Positions 1 to 13,700 of a DNA stretch of 64,000 nucleotides are shown piece by piece (positions within the stretch are counted from its first letter, which is position 1; every line of letters begins with the position of its first letter). Where the stretch lies: NCBI GenBank assembly GCA_005408345.1, contig SEMN01000415.1, forward strand, positions 400,166 to 464,165, given 5' to 3'. Below the pieces are notes generated by a model. It was not told where the DNA came from, made no database searches, and saw nothing but the letters and a program-made list of their open reading frames with translations. The stretch comes from Macquaria australasica. Its lineage: Eukaryota > Chordata > Actinopteri > Centrarchiformes > Percichthyidae. Both the position numbers and the translations under genes were made by a program.

Positions 1-16
1 GTGAGAGTTAAGTTAC

Positions 17-1760
17 CTCGGAGCCCAGGGCAGAGGCGGTGAGCTCAGAGACGATGGAGGCCAGCAGACCACAGGTGTTGGAGACCAAGTGTGGAGAGAA
101 CAGCTCCACCTCCTTCCTCAAACTCTTCCTCACCGGCAGCACCACAATCACCAGCATCTTCTCCAGTACCTCCCGGAAACTGGTCATGCCCATCAGGTTC
201 TCCTCCGTCTAAGGAATAAATATGATATTATTGTCTTGTTTTTGTTTTTTCAGAGTTATTTGAGGTATTTGGATGAGAATAGGATGTGATAATGATCAAA
301 TGCCACCATGTTCTCCATCCATCAGACATTTCCTGGGTCACCGACCACACCCATAAGCACCAATGTCCACCATTTTGAAGTGAGGATGCCTGATGTACAG
401 TACATGGAGTGCAAAAACTCACATGGCTTAGTTTCTCCATATGGGCCACCAGCAGGGGGAAACGGTGAGCGAGGGCAGAGTCATTCTCTGTGCTGACCTG
501 TTTGACCAGTGAACGCAACAGCACTTCCCCGTCATACGCAATGGGCAGGATGGATGTCAACTTCACCGAGGTGTTGCACAGAGCTGACATAACGGCCGCC
601 AGCAGACGGCTGCTGGATGTGCGAAAGTTGGCCTCAGCAATGTCCTAAAAAAAAAAATAAAAAAAAAAGGACAAGAATGAATCTCTGAATTTATTATGTT
701 TTTGAATTTTTTCTACAATGTTCATTTAACAACCTAAGACAATACTGTTAGGGAGCTATGGTTCTGAATCACTTCAATATCTAAAAGGTTTACTAGTTGT
801 AAAAGCAGGTCTGCTGAATTTCAAAACACTCTTGAACATCTTTATGGCTTAAATAATTGGTCAATAAGCTGACTGACAGAAAATCAGGAAAAAATGCCAA
901 ACATTCACGGGTTTCTGGTTCTTAAATTGGCTGCTTTTCTTTGTTTTCTATTATTGGAAATTGAATGTCTTTGGGTTTAAACAATTTGAAGACGTCACCA
1001 TAGGCTTTGAGAACTTGTGATGGGGCATTGGCATTTTATACACTACACTATTGATAAATCAATAATCAAAATCAATAGATAAATTGCTAATACTCAATAA
1101 CAGTGTAACTAGTCTGAAGTACTATGACACCGTCTGCCGTTACTGACCTGGTCGAGGCAGTTGAGCAGGTCACAGAGGCAGGCCCACTGCAGAGCTGGGG
1201 TTGGGTAGAAAGAATGGAAGCAGGCAGTGAAGGTGTTGTGGCACTCCTGCAGCACGGCCTCCAGCAGGGTTAAAGGCTGAGACAAGTAGCCCTGGGGGTC
1301 GTTGTCCAGCTTGGTCAGGCAGTTGTCCATGCCTTCTGACAGGATCTTCTTCAGCAGGCTGCGCGTCTTTCCCACGCACTCAGCCAGCTTGCTCGACTCC
1401 TCCACCACAGCTTTGGTGCTGGCTAGAAATCAAACAACAGATAAATTTCAAGTCGAATAATATACACTAATAGTTTGAAAGCAGCAGCACTGTGGGTTTT
1501 CTTTTTGCAAAGAACGAGCCATTATATTGCCCAGGATAAAGTGCTGTTAAGTTCTCTGTGCTCCTACCAGCAATGGGGAAGATCTCACAGATGTAGACCC
1601 TGAGCAGGCGGAGGCAGCACGTGCCAACAAAGCGCAGTCTCTCCAGGTCCAGCAGGGTGGCTGTGTACTGGAAGCCCTTCAGCCCTCGCAGCTCCTCCAC
1701 ACCCAAAACCAAGGTGGTCCAGCTCCAGTGAAGGATACTCAGCAGAGACTCAAAACACTC
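17..1760 (-). other. mycbp2: mycbp2 exons 30-33: helical region after PHR1
   Basis: Exons 1568-1760, 1148-1422, 423-644 and 17-208 (residues 1406-1699). These encode Leu-rich helical sequence between PHR1 and PHR2. Exon 33 has a proper donor at 15-16 (rc GTAACT) and its next exon lies outside the window, so the gene is cut by the window edge and not truncated biologically. Confidence 0.93.
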
Positions 1761-4700
1761 CTACAGAGCGACAGAGGTAGACAGTCACACATGGTGCTGT
1801 AAAAAAATTACCTGTCAAGACACTTTAGCAGGTAGAGACAAGGAGGAGGCAAAATAGAGACCGCACTCACCACTGAGACTGTACGAGCGAATGACCGTTT
1901 AAGGATGTGGACTGGTTCACTGGTCTGCTGTTTCCCTTTAGATGCATTGCCATCATTTGAAGGAAGCCTAATGTTAAAATATAAAGAAACAATGAAAATA
2001 ATTTACTTGATAAGCCTATAGACGAAATAAGTTTGCATCACTTAACAAACTTTTACTTGCCTGTAAAGTAGCTGAGGTATTTGACCCGCATTAACATCTG
2101 TACCGTTGTTTGACTTCTTAGAGCTTTTGAACTGAAAGACCACGCTAAAGGAAAAAACAAAACAAAGACAAATTAAAGGGCTGTGACCAATATTCAAATA
2201 TCATTTAACATGAAATGTGACCATATGATACATATTGAAAATTTGTAAAACGTATTAATCATCAGTTTTACCCATCATCAGTAGTAATGGTAGCCTGTCC
2301 ATGGGAGCCACAGTCACTGCTGGGACCAGACACTCGGGCCCACGCCACATACCACCAGCCTAGCTGCAGCAGCACAGGCTCATCAAACATCATGGCATAT
2401 TTCTCCCTAAAAATAAAAAAAAGAGACCAAAATTAATAGCTATCAAGTACAGACATCTTGCCATTCAGTAACATTTTTTCTTTACAAGTAATAGTTGTGG
2501 GAAACCAAAGGGAAATATAAGGAATCTGTTAACTTTACCTGGCAGCACAGTCATAGGCCAGTACGTCAGTCTCAGCCAGCAGATCGCCATCTGTCTCATG
2601 GTCACCCCCGTCAGGTCCCAGCTCAAAAAGCTGCACAACAACAGGGCTGGGTTAATATATTGTTAATGCCTGTATTTTGAGGCCAGGATTCCAGTTAATC
2701 CATTGAGTGTATTATCTTCCAGTAGAACATTCGTTTAAGAAAGTTTATCTATTACAATGCAATTATTCTAGCTTTACATTGATTATGGTCACACAACTTA
2801 AAACTTTTGGTTGTCTTTTTACTAGCTCTGTAATTCTTTTCGTGATTTTTCTTTTTGACAACCCAGTGTAACTTTAACTTGGTACATTTGAGATACCTGT
2901 GTAGACAATTTGCAGTAGCACACGCTATGGATTAAATGTCAGTCCTGGCACAAAGCAAGTGCATTCTAAAATTACAGCCATGATGAAATAATGCCTGACA
3001 TGAACATTGAATACATGGCAAAAGAAAGAAAAGAAAAAAAAAAATCAAATGTCTCTGTTTAAAAAGAGTCACAGAGCGGCTCACCTTGATCTTGGCAGTG
3101 TACTCCCCCCGTCCCCCGAACAGGCCCAGCCCACCCAGCAGGATGTCTGCATCAGCACAGAAGCGGATGGCCTCCACAGAGTGGGCCGAGTAGCCCCAAC
3201 CACCACCGTGACCTACAACATCACACAGGGGATCAATAAGGTTATGTAATGTACACAGAAGTTGTTTATCCACTTTGGTTGTTTACTAAGGAGGATGATA
3301 AACTGATCTGAGGTAAAGGGTTAGCCTAGCTTGATATAATCAGAACATCAAACCACAACATATAAAAGCCAAATGTATCTTGTTGTTTCATACATCATTT
3401 ACCATGTATCCTGTGTACAAAGAACCCACTTACTCTCAAAGCGGTTCACCACACTGTAGTCCTCCTTGGAGTAGACCTTCATCACTGCCTGGGTTTCTTC
3501 CTCTGCGCTGGCTACACCCATCTTCAGCTCTTGCATGGCTGCCAGTGTATCCAGGCAACCTAAGTGGACAACGCATTATACTTCCTCTTGGTAATGAATA
3601 ATGATAAACATGCATTCATAACCTAAGCATTGTTGCAAACACTTGTCTTGTCATGTCTGGCTATGATCTAAGGGCAAATCTGTTGCAAATCAATTTTCCC
3701 ACAAATTAAAAGAGAAGTGATGGGAGAATGAAAAGCACATAAGTAAATATGTGGTTCCCAAGAAAGAATATAAGAATTATTATAATTATTATAAGAATTT
3801 CACTATTACATCAGCTGTATGTTCTCTTTCCTCCTGCTCTCTCTCTCCCGCTCCCCCCTTCCCCCTTCAACCCAACCGGTCGAGGCAGATGACCGCCCAC
3901 CTTGAGCCTGGTTCTGCTCGAGGTTTCTACCTGTTAAAAGGGAGTTTTTCCTTGCCACTGTCGCATAGTGCTTGCTCATGGTGGGAACTGTTGGGTCTCT
4001 GTAAATATAAAGAGTCGGTCTAGACCTGCTCTATTCGAAAAAGTGCCCTGAGATAACTTTGTTATGATATGGCGCTATATAAATAAAACTGAATTGAATT
4101 GAATATCACAGGCAATAGAACAGCAAAATGAAAAACTTTCCAATGGCATGTCTAAACAAGGCAGTTTTATAAAAAAAAAAAAAAATTACAATTAACACCA
4201 CAAGTTTTAAAACGATAATCTTTCAAACAGGACTCAGAATGATAAGCTACTGCTGATTCAATGAAAGGTCCATTACATGAAAAATATGGGAGCTACATTG
4301 ACCGCATTGTTCTTCACCATTTGTCTTGTAGCATCCATGTATATCTTCGTAAGACACTAAGACATTCATAGAAGATTCATATGACCGAAGACACTTGCTG
4401 AATGGGCGGTGCAGAGGCTTACCAAGGATGTGTAGGGCTCCGTGAGAGCGAGTAGTGGTGGCATGAGATCCTGAGGGCAACGCAAGCTCTGGACTAAGGA
4501 TGCTGCAGCGAGCCTGTAGATCTGTAGCAGAGGGCATCCTGGCATCAGCTATCACTGCATTGTAGCACAGCATCTCTCTTGAGACTGGCAGGAACCTTAA
4601 AAGCACACAGAGGGCCACAGTCAGGGATAACACATGGAAGGGGTTCATCTTATCTGTAGGGCATTTTAACTAAATCTTAAAACTTGGGATAAATACTACG

Positions 4701-7700
4701 CAAATGGATTTTACTGCTCTGTATAATCCTTGGACTGACCTCCATATGACATCATACACAGGGTCCAGACACAGGCCATATCCCTGCAGGTCCTCCTGCT
4801 CAGAGTCATTGAAGGTCCTGCAGCTTCCATCCATTTTGTTGATAAGCAAGCATTTAAATGGAGGCGGCTCAGAGACAGAGGAGGGCACAAGGCCAATAAT
4901 GTGTTTGCTGGCAAAGATCTCTGAAGTAGCTAGGACATGGGAGTTGATAAGAGCCTCATCGATCCGCAGGAACGTCTGGTCTCCACTGGCACCAATCCAT
5001 GTGGCCTTTCGTCCGTATTTGGCACCAATGTTGGGCATGGGAGATGGCTTGGCATTCCAGTAGGGCATGTCTAGGATTGGCCTGCCCAGCTGCCCTTTCT
5101 GAAAAACCAGGAGATATAAATTCACTCTTTAGAGCAGTTTATGGTCAGCTTTATCAAAACAGGTATAAAGGAATGAACATTTGTGCCATCATTACTGTAT
5201 GTGTAAAAAATGAAGTTTCAGATGCCAACAGGAATTCTGCACCCTCTAAAAAAAATCAGTTGATTACATTAAAAACATTGTATCAGGGACAATATTTCTC
5301 TTACCGAGAAGCTGCCAAATGTAAAGACCTGCCCATCCATGAGGAGAACGGCTGTGTGGTTACTGCCAGCTGTCACCTGTACACTGGGACCTGGAAGGGC
5401 CTGCACCAGAGTTGGAGAACCCCTATCAGGTAGAAAACATCTAGTTTAGGTTGTGTCCACGTGAGTGCAGTTTGTTTATTTATGTTTCTACATAAAATGA
5501 CAAAGCGAGACTCTGGACTTAACATTTCTCAATCTTTACTGGAACAACTGAGCTGAATTAACAAATGTTGGCCTGTAATACCCCGGACAAGTGGCTAGCT
5601 TCCCTAAAAACCTGTCTAACATCAACAAACTTTGTGTTACCCCTTCCTGGTCTGTAGAATTATGGGTAATGTCGTATTTCATGTAATCTTTCACACTTGG
5701 CATTTCATATCTGTCCATTCTGTTACTATGACTTAATGCGTAAATGACAATAAAATACTGTGTTTTTATTTCCCATGAACTATTTTTATATTTTTTATGA
5801 ATACCAGTAATTCCTTTCATATATTACATTTAAACACGTAAGGCAACAGAAGCAGTACCTGGAGTTGACGTCTCCATGCCCGAGCTGCCCATGTTGGCCG
5901 TAACCAAACGTGTAGACATCTCCATTCTCCATCAGCACAACTGTAAAGCAACACAATCATGACTCTTATTTTCTCACTTTCTTTACTTCAAGGTCAGCCA
6001 CTCTTGTTAGAGGTTTTAAAAATAATATACAGACAAATATACCCTGGTGCCTGACCAAAGGCAGCTGTGAGGGAATTTAACCTACCTGAGTGGTGAAAAC
6101 CACAGCTGACCTGCACAGCTCGTAGCTCGCAGTCAAATCTCACTGACCCTGGGGGGTAGGTGGTGATTTTGCTGGCATCCTTCTCCCCACGCTCACTGCT
6201 ACCATCTACAAGGCAAACACTCAAGTCAGCACATTTGAGTAGAGAACGGGGGCAGAGTGAGGTTTTGTGGCAACTTCAGACCGCAGAGGTGGATGCCTCT
6301 GCACAGTCCTGGAAAACGGAGCTGGAGGGAAAAGAGAATTCAAAAGAAAACAGGAAGGGAAAAGCATGCCGAAATAGAACCGAGGGAACACCTCTATAAC
6401 AGAAAGGCTTTTGGCAACCAGTCCCATTACAGGTGGACAGACTGTTTGTTCAGCAAAAAATTAGATTTTTCTTTTTAACATCTTTCTTCATTCAGTGAGG
6501 AAGAGGAAATCTGGTTTACCCTGAGCCCTGTGTAAGAGGTCACAGGTGTGGTTTGTGAGTTGGATAGAGACCCATGCATTACAGTAAATATAATGACTGT
6601 CGATACCTTTTTTGGACCAGGAACCAGCTTAGTGTGGTTTACCTCTGTAACCGAGGCCAGCCAGATGAGATAAGAGCTTTAGGTTTTAGTGACTAAACTT
6701 CATAGTAAATGTAAAATAAATATTGACTGGCTCATGGCCCAAACATTCATAAGGTAGGGTTGAAAGTTTAGTTCATGGATACAACTCGCAATGTCAGTGA
6801 GTAAACAGAAGTGCTCGTTATAACATCTAAAGCACACTTAGAGCTTACTGGGAGGTCACAGACAGAAACCAGCACTGTTGGTGGGGGGGATTTGGAGCAC
6901 CCTTTCCTCTTCATGAGTGTAAAACCATGAAGAAGGATGCTCAGGGGAGGCACTCCAAATAACCTAGACTTACAACTATATATCAACCACAATAAATGGT
7001 TCCACAAAAGGAAAGTTATTCAGCAAAGTAGAACAGCCTCGATTTCTTAACTGACATTAAGGAGGAAACCACTGCTGCTCTGAAACACAATACACTGTGG
7101 CTTCATTGTTTCCACATGTAACAGTCGGACAATAAAACAAGCCATTTATCCTTAACAATAAGTTTCTATTGGGAAGGTTTTCAAGTTGTACACGTTAAAT
7201 GGATGCTTAAGATCAACCAGGGTACATTGCTAGGCACCCAAAATCAGGCCTAGCCAATATCATCCACCAGCCGTTTCAGACCCGAGGTTCCACTCCAACC
7301 TGTGCCACCTACTGGCAAGGAAAGTAACAGCAGCAGCAACTCAGACAGGAAAATGCACCTGCCAATGCACCTGCCGATGTGCACAATCTACAGACAAGAA
7401 ATACCAGCTGCTTTTTATATTTGTGCAGGCAGTAATACAGTTTGAAGCTTTATTTTTCCACTGTTTCACTGTTTTATTTCATTCACTGTTTGCATATATA
7501 TAGTAGACTTTGTTCTGAATACTTTAAATAGTACAGATTGAAGGCTATAGGTGTCGTGTGTCCTCTGTCCTCCTTGTGGTTGCTTGTCACAACCAGATTT
7601 TGTTTTTTTTTTAAAGAAAAAACCCTAGGGGCCTGAGATTCAGAGGGCAAAAAAAAAAACAATTGTTGACTGTGTCCTGTCATTGCTGCTGAACCATGAA

Positions 7701-10700
7701 TGAGGGTCTTAACTGAAATCATTTACATATCAGTTGTTCATTGGTTGAATATTCAGCTTCAGAAAAGTAACTCCAGACAATGAACACGTGCACTCACTCA
7801 TCTGATGGTCAAGTGCCTGAAAAGCTTCATGTTATGCCAAGTTCAGAGATGTTTTGATGTTTGTGAGTGATTTCTAAGCCATTTCCAGGAGATGCTTCAC
7901 ATCTAAAACATGTATTTTAAAAACTAACAATCCTGCTTCCTTCCTTCTGTGTCATATTTGCCACCCTGTCATTCATCAAAGCTTGCTCTGCCCAGTGCTC
8001 GCTGTTTCGTCTGCTTGTAATGCTGCAGTTGTGACAAATCAGCGGCTATGTGAGCGATGGTAAATCCAGTTAGACAAGGACAATTGATTTCTATTTAGCT
8101 CTAAACAGCAGTGGGCAGAGCAGGCATCCTACTCTGAGAATTAGAACTGTTAAACCAGAAAAGGAATTAGCATAACAGACTGAATCTTAATTGTCCCTCA
8201 GTCCTTTCCTGTTTTAACATAATTAACGCAACATAAAATTATTAAAATTCAAAAGGGAATCAGTCTGTTGAGATTGGTCTTTAATCCGGTCTAAAGGCTT
8301 CGGTCTCCACTGTGAGTGACAGTGAGTCCATCTTGCCAACAGGCTATATTGTTCGTTACCATGAGACCTGGTGAAGACATAAGTGTCCGGCCGTCAGAGA
8401 GTGAGAGAGGAGGTGGGCGGGACAGCCAGATTGGGAAATGAGTCAAAGGGGTGTCTCTGCACCCGTTGAGTTAGTGAAGACCGTAGTACCTTTGTGCTTG
8501 TCCCGTTTATGCCTTAGTGCCTGAAGGGGTCTTATTCTGGCTAGGGCCTGCTCACGCTGGTTCATAAAAATGGGGCCGGGAAAAACAAGGGGGCCTGGGG
8601 GAGAAAGAAACTTTCACATGCATGCACAATGCTCACAAATGGGAAAGAACACATGGTAATACTACACCACAACAATACACTGAAAAATTATAAAAGACAC
8701 AAGCAAGGGGGAAGTCACCAAGGCACAACACCCAAGCTCACACAGCACCTGAAAGTTATTCAAAACTAAAAGTGATTATTAACCTCCACTCCCACCTTCT
8801 CATTCCCCCTGTGCTTTTATTTAATTCTCTATCATAGACATTTTAACTTCATAAAGCCAAAAACCCCACATAGCCCTTTCCTAAACATAGTCCCATTCTG
8901 TTTAGCCCTGATTCATACCTCTGCCCTCCTCCAGCCTGTGCCGGCGGTTGATCCTCTGTCGTTTCTCCTCCTGACGGATCTGAATGTGCTCCTCGATGTT
9001 TACTCCTGGAGGGGGAGGGACAGGCACAGCTGAAAACACAAAAGGCCCCAGGTACAGGCAGCCAAGACAGGATGCAGGACAGGAGAAGGAAGAGGAGGAG
9101 GAGGATGGAAGACGGAGCAGAGCAGGACAAAACAAGACGCACATCAATGAATGATGGAGAGACGTGATGGTGAAGCAATGACTCTGCACAATACAAGAAT
9201 AAAACAAAGGATGGCCGACGACAAGTGTGCGAAATACTGCATCCAAGCAAATGCAACAGACAGTGTGATATGTGTAGCATAAGCAGAGTGCTGGCATAGC
9301 TGAGCAGGATATATAGCTTGCACACATCCCTGCTCAAGACATGAGATTTTAACATGCATGTGATGTATCAGACTCTGTGGCTTGAAGTGGAATGTAAACA
9401 ATGTGAGTGGTGACACAGGTGAGATCTTAAATATTAATGTGACATATGAATGACTGGGCAAAACGGCGGGGTGAACATGAAGTCATATGAGATGTCAGTT
9501 GGTATACCTAGCAGCAGGTCCAGTGGAATCATCTCCTTCACAGCGTCAAAGATGCCTCTCTGCCTGGCCTCTTGACCATCCAGCTCCCTGGCACAGGCCT
9601 TGCAACAGCCACACGCTGAGCAGCCAGACTCTCCAGACCCACAGCCACAGATACTGGTACACAGAAGCAAACACAGATATATATATATATTATATTAAAT
9701 ATTATATATAAATATATTATTACATATTCACATTATGATAAACAATTTAGCCAGAAATGTAGTTAAAAGATTATCCTCAAAAGTCACATGTGCTTTTTTT
9801 GGCTCTCGACAGTACTTACTAACTGATAAAGTACTGATAAGAGCTGTACAGATACTGTAATGACGACCTTCACCCTTTCCAGTGTTTGTGTCTTCTTACC
9901 CTCCTGGTACTCTGTCTGGCCGTCCACTGCTGACACAGCTGGCACCATAGCCAGTGCAGTCTCCACACACCGTGCAGACCATGCACTGGTCCAACTTCCA
10001 CTTGTGCATGCCTGGCTGGCACATCATGCTCTTCTCTTCCTTCTCTTCTAGCTCGTCCTCCAGGTCTTCATCCATGGCTGTGGCCATGCTCTCAACACCA
10101 AACGCTACAACAAACACACACACACACACGCAGACAAGAAAGCCATCATATTGAGCGCAGTGCAAAGACAATGTACGTATATGTAAGACATAATATACAG
10201 TATGTTGCTATGTGTATTTGCATGTCTGTGTTTGTGCATCTGCTCACCTTTCCCTGCCTGGTTCATGGCTCCAGTGTCTCTGCCACACTGGCCCTTATTA
10301 TTCACCCCAAATGTCCACACTTCACCACTCTTGGTCAGCACACACGTATGGGCCTTACCCATGGCAACCTGAGTTACAAAGTGACCTTTCAGGTCCGTCA
10401 CCTGGCCTGTGGAGAAGAAAGAAGAAAGTAGTGATTATGATAAAAGTGAATAGCATGGCTTCCAACAGAGAAATATTTATAGACAATTAAATGTTTATTC
10501 TTAAAAAGTCCTTAATCTGTCTGACAATGAAAAGAAACTACTGAAATATCTCAGAAAAAGTTGAAGTTGAGAATTTGAAATAGCCCTGTCCCAGTTAACT
10601 CACAGGTGCTGTCACTGTAAATAGCATCTTTGCCAAACATGTAGAGCTCTCCGTCCTTGGTGATAATGCTGCTGCTGCCATTGTTACACGCTGTATACAC

Positions 10701-13700
10701 GGCTGTCTTGGTCTCTAATTTGATCATCTTCTTGGGCTTGTACGGCTTGGGCTGTCTGCGACTTTTAGCTGCAAAGGAAAATAACAGACATCACATTCAG
10801 AACTTCATCTGAGATGGCTTCGATTCTGTGTTAAATAAAGGTTGAACAGAATGAATTCTTGAATGTTTGCAGATAGTTTGAAATTGTCTTACTGGACTCT
10901 CCATCCTCTCCCTTGCTGGCAGAGCCTGTAAAGAACACACTTCCGTCTTCGGCTACTAGCAGGGCATGAGAACCATCATGGCCGACGGAGAACTGAGCGA
11001 TCTTGGGAGACTTTGTAACGGGCAATTCCACCCATTTCCCTGCTGACGGGCCGCCCTGCTTTATACCCAGGCTCTGGTACTTTCCTGTGTAGTAAATCTG
11101 TGAGGGGAAGATCAGGAATAAGAAACAGTTTTGTCATAGTGGTCATTTTTGAGGAGTCGAGGATCTACAGTAGATCCATTTTGTGGCAAAAGTTTAGCCA
11201 GGGTTAATTTTTTTCAGCAGACGGCCCTGCATCTTTTGCCAGAGGCCACTGTGGCAGCCAACATCCCTGCTGCACCAACATAGTGTTCTTAGTGAAATTA
11301 ATGAGGACGCTCCATGTTTGATTAAGTATTATTTTCGGTCAGAAGATGGCCTTAGCCCATGTGAATAGTATTTTAACAATTCACAGCAGGGGTAACTTGT
11401 GATGATACATGTACAAAGGCCGCTGCTGGAGGTGAGATAATGTTTTATAACTCAAATCATCTGACATTCACTTTGCAAATTACACAATTCCAACAGCATT
11501 GCATGCAGAGAGAACAGTAGCTTGTAAACCATAAACAGTCGGCCTTTGAGTCTTTCCCTAATATCACATGTTTGGCATAATGTCCAGCCCAAGAGATGAG
11601 TGAACTTTGTGCCAAGATGCAGGTCAGCTGCTCCTATTTTTACCCATCCAGCCGGTCTGGGTTACGGTAATCTGCAGATAAAGTGTGCTGTGAGATTAGG
11701 CCTCCGCACAGACACAGAAACAGGCAACTGTCTTGGACTGCTATCTACAAAAGATGCACCCTGCACCACACCTACAGTACAGACACAAACAACCCCACCC
11801 TCCACACATCCAAACACTACATAGTTAGCATTCTTATCTGACTAAGACAGTCTGCACAAAAATGTGAAATATCTTCTTCAACAAAAGCACTGCCTCCCTA
11901 CAATGATTGGGCCCACTATTCTCGATTACAAAAACCCTTCAGTCTAACTCGAGTCTAGCAGTATTAAAGCATTAATCCAGTTAGTTAAGCAGGGATGTCA
12001 CTTTACAAGCTCTGTGTATATAACTCCTAACAAGAGTTGGGCCCAGAGCACAATAAACAGTGCAAAGACCATGAGACATCCAAAAAATACAGCTCCCTCA
12101 TTCTGTATTATTTAAAGACAGTTTAGCTTAGAGGGCTACCAAATATTTCCAAAACAAGAAGACATGTCTTATTGTTATGCTTTAGTACAGCCTGATCCCA
12201 GGAAAATCTGACTATACCTAACTACATGCAGATGTTATGAACTAAAGGAATGTTCATTTTGTACAATGGGCTTCATGTGGCCAATTTAACATAGGAGGAA
12301 GAAAACACAAGCAGGAACACAATTAAATTTAGGTTCACCCCCTAAAGTGGCTGGCCTGTCATTAACAAGACAAAAGCTGTTAGAACTCGGTTCCAACTTT
12401 CATTTGTCTTGACATTTTAGGCACACCACTACCAGAGAAGATTTTCACTCTCACCTTTCCCGAGGCAGTTTTCATCAGAGCAAACTCCCTGCCTGCTCCA
12501 AGCAGCGCTGCCTCTTCATCAAAGCCTGTGCCTGAGAGAACAACATGCTATTTAGAGCCAAATACACAATTAGACAAGGTTGGAAAGTATGCTTTTTTTT
12601 TTTTATTCCTCTGTGTTTTCTACAATTTCTGACACATGTGCAACCTTGTAGACACGCATACAGTACTCAGTAGTAGTATTAGTACATATTGTATCACTTA
12701 CTGATGATGTGCAGATCCTTCTCGAGGTCAAAGAGAGAGATGCCGCAGGCGTGCAGACATTTCCTTGCCAGCTTCAGCTGCAGTTCCTGCTGCAGGGCCG
12801 GGTCTGAGCTCATAGTATAGATCCGCACCACAAAACCATCCTGCTGGAGTCGGGGCCAACAGAAGGAAGCGCTGTTTAGTTTCATGACTCAACATTGCTA
12901 CAGTGTGGCATTTAGAGTCCTTCACCTGACTGAATGTGACAATCAGAATGAAACAAGCTCTTAAAAGGAACAGTTCAAAATTTTGAGAAATATGCATATT
13001 CGCTTTCTTGCTGAGAGTGAGAAGAGAAGATCGGCATGAGGGCAGCAAGAAAGCAAATAAGCATATTTCCCAAAATGTCAATTTATTTCTTTTAGTCACA
13101 ATAATTTGTGTTGGGGACACTGTGGACATTAAACTTTGGACATCAAAACATTTGCTTGCACATGTGTAACTGGCTGCAAGTGCATGTGTGTGTTTTGGTA
13201 CAGTGGGGAATGAGATCAAGTCATTACAAATGGGCCTCACATACCTCCCACACACTCATAAGTAATGTACTGGATGCAGTTAGGATTAACACATGGATAA
13301 TAACCTTATATTGGAGTCATGGGTAAGTCTATCAACCGTAGCTGCAGTATGTTTGGGTCAATCTACAGAGGGTGTGGCTAGGCGTTACAAAATCTGTGCA
13401 TACATTTTTATAATGTTTGCGGCTATAGCAACTTAAAAACCCAGCCATGTCAGTCAATGTTAATAGCATATCCATTTCTCTTAATAGCACCATGAAGGGT
13501 GTGACATCTATCCACAACTCGCACACTTTGACTCAATGCAGAGCACATAACAGATGATACAACTGCCAGAGATGTGGGTTAGACTGCAGGGCAGGGGATG
13601 TGGCTGAAAGAGAAAATTTACAGGGGAGGAACAGAGTAAAGAGAGGAGCACAACAAGGAAATAATTGGGAGACAACAGAGATATAAAAAGGGATGAATGG

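Noticed and set aside
3751..4023. A 90-codon frame over the repeat at 3850
   Set aside because: The sequence is an interspersed repeat in an intron; the frame has no protein family signal.
4704..5433. Plus-strand open frames of 119 and 144 codons
   Set aside because: They are antisense to mycbp2 exons 21-22 and the intron between them. The minus-strand reading matches the conserved protein.
8849..9461. Minus-strand frames of 105-168 codons around mycbp2 exon 17
   Set aside because: They run from exon 17 into intron sequence on both sides. Only 8919-9029 has conserved protein and splice sites.
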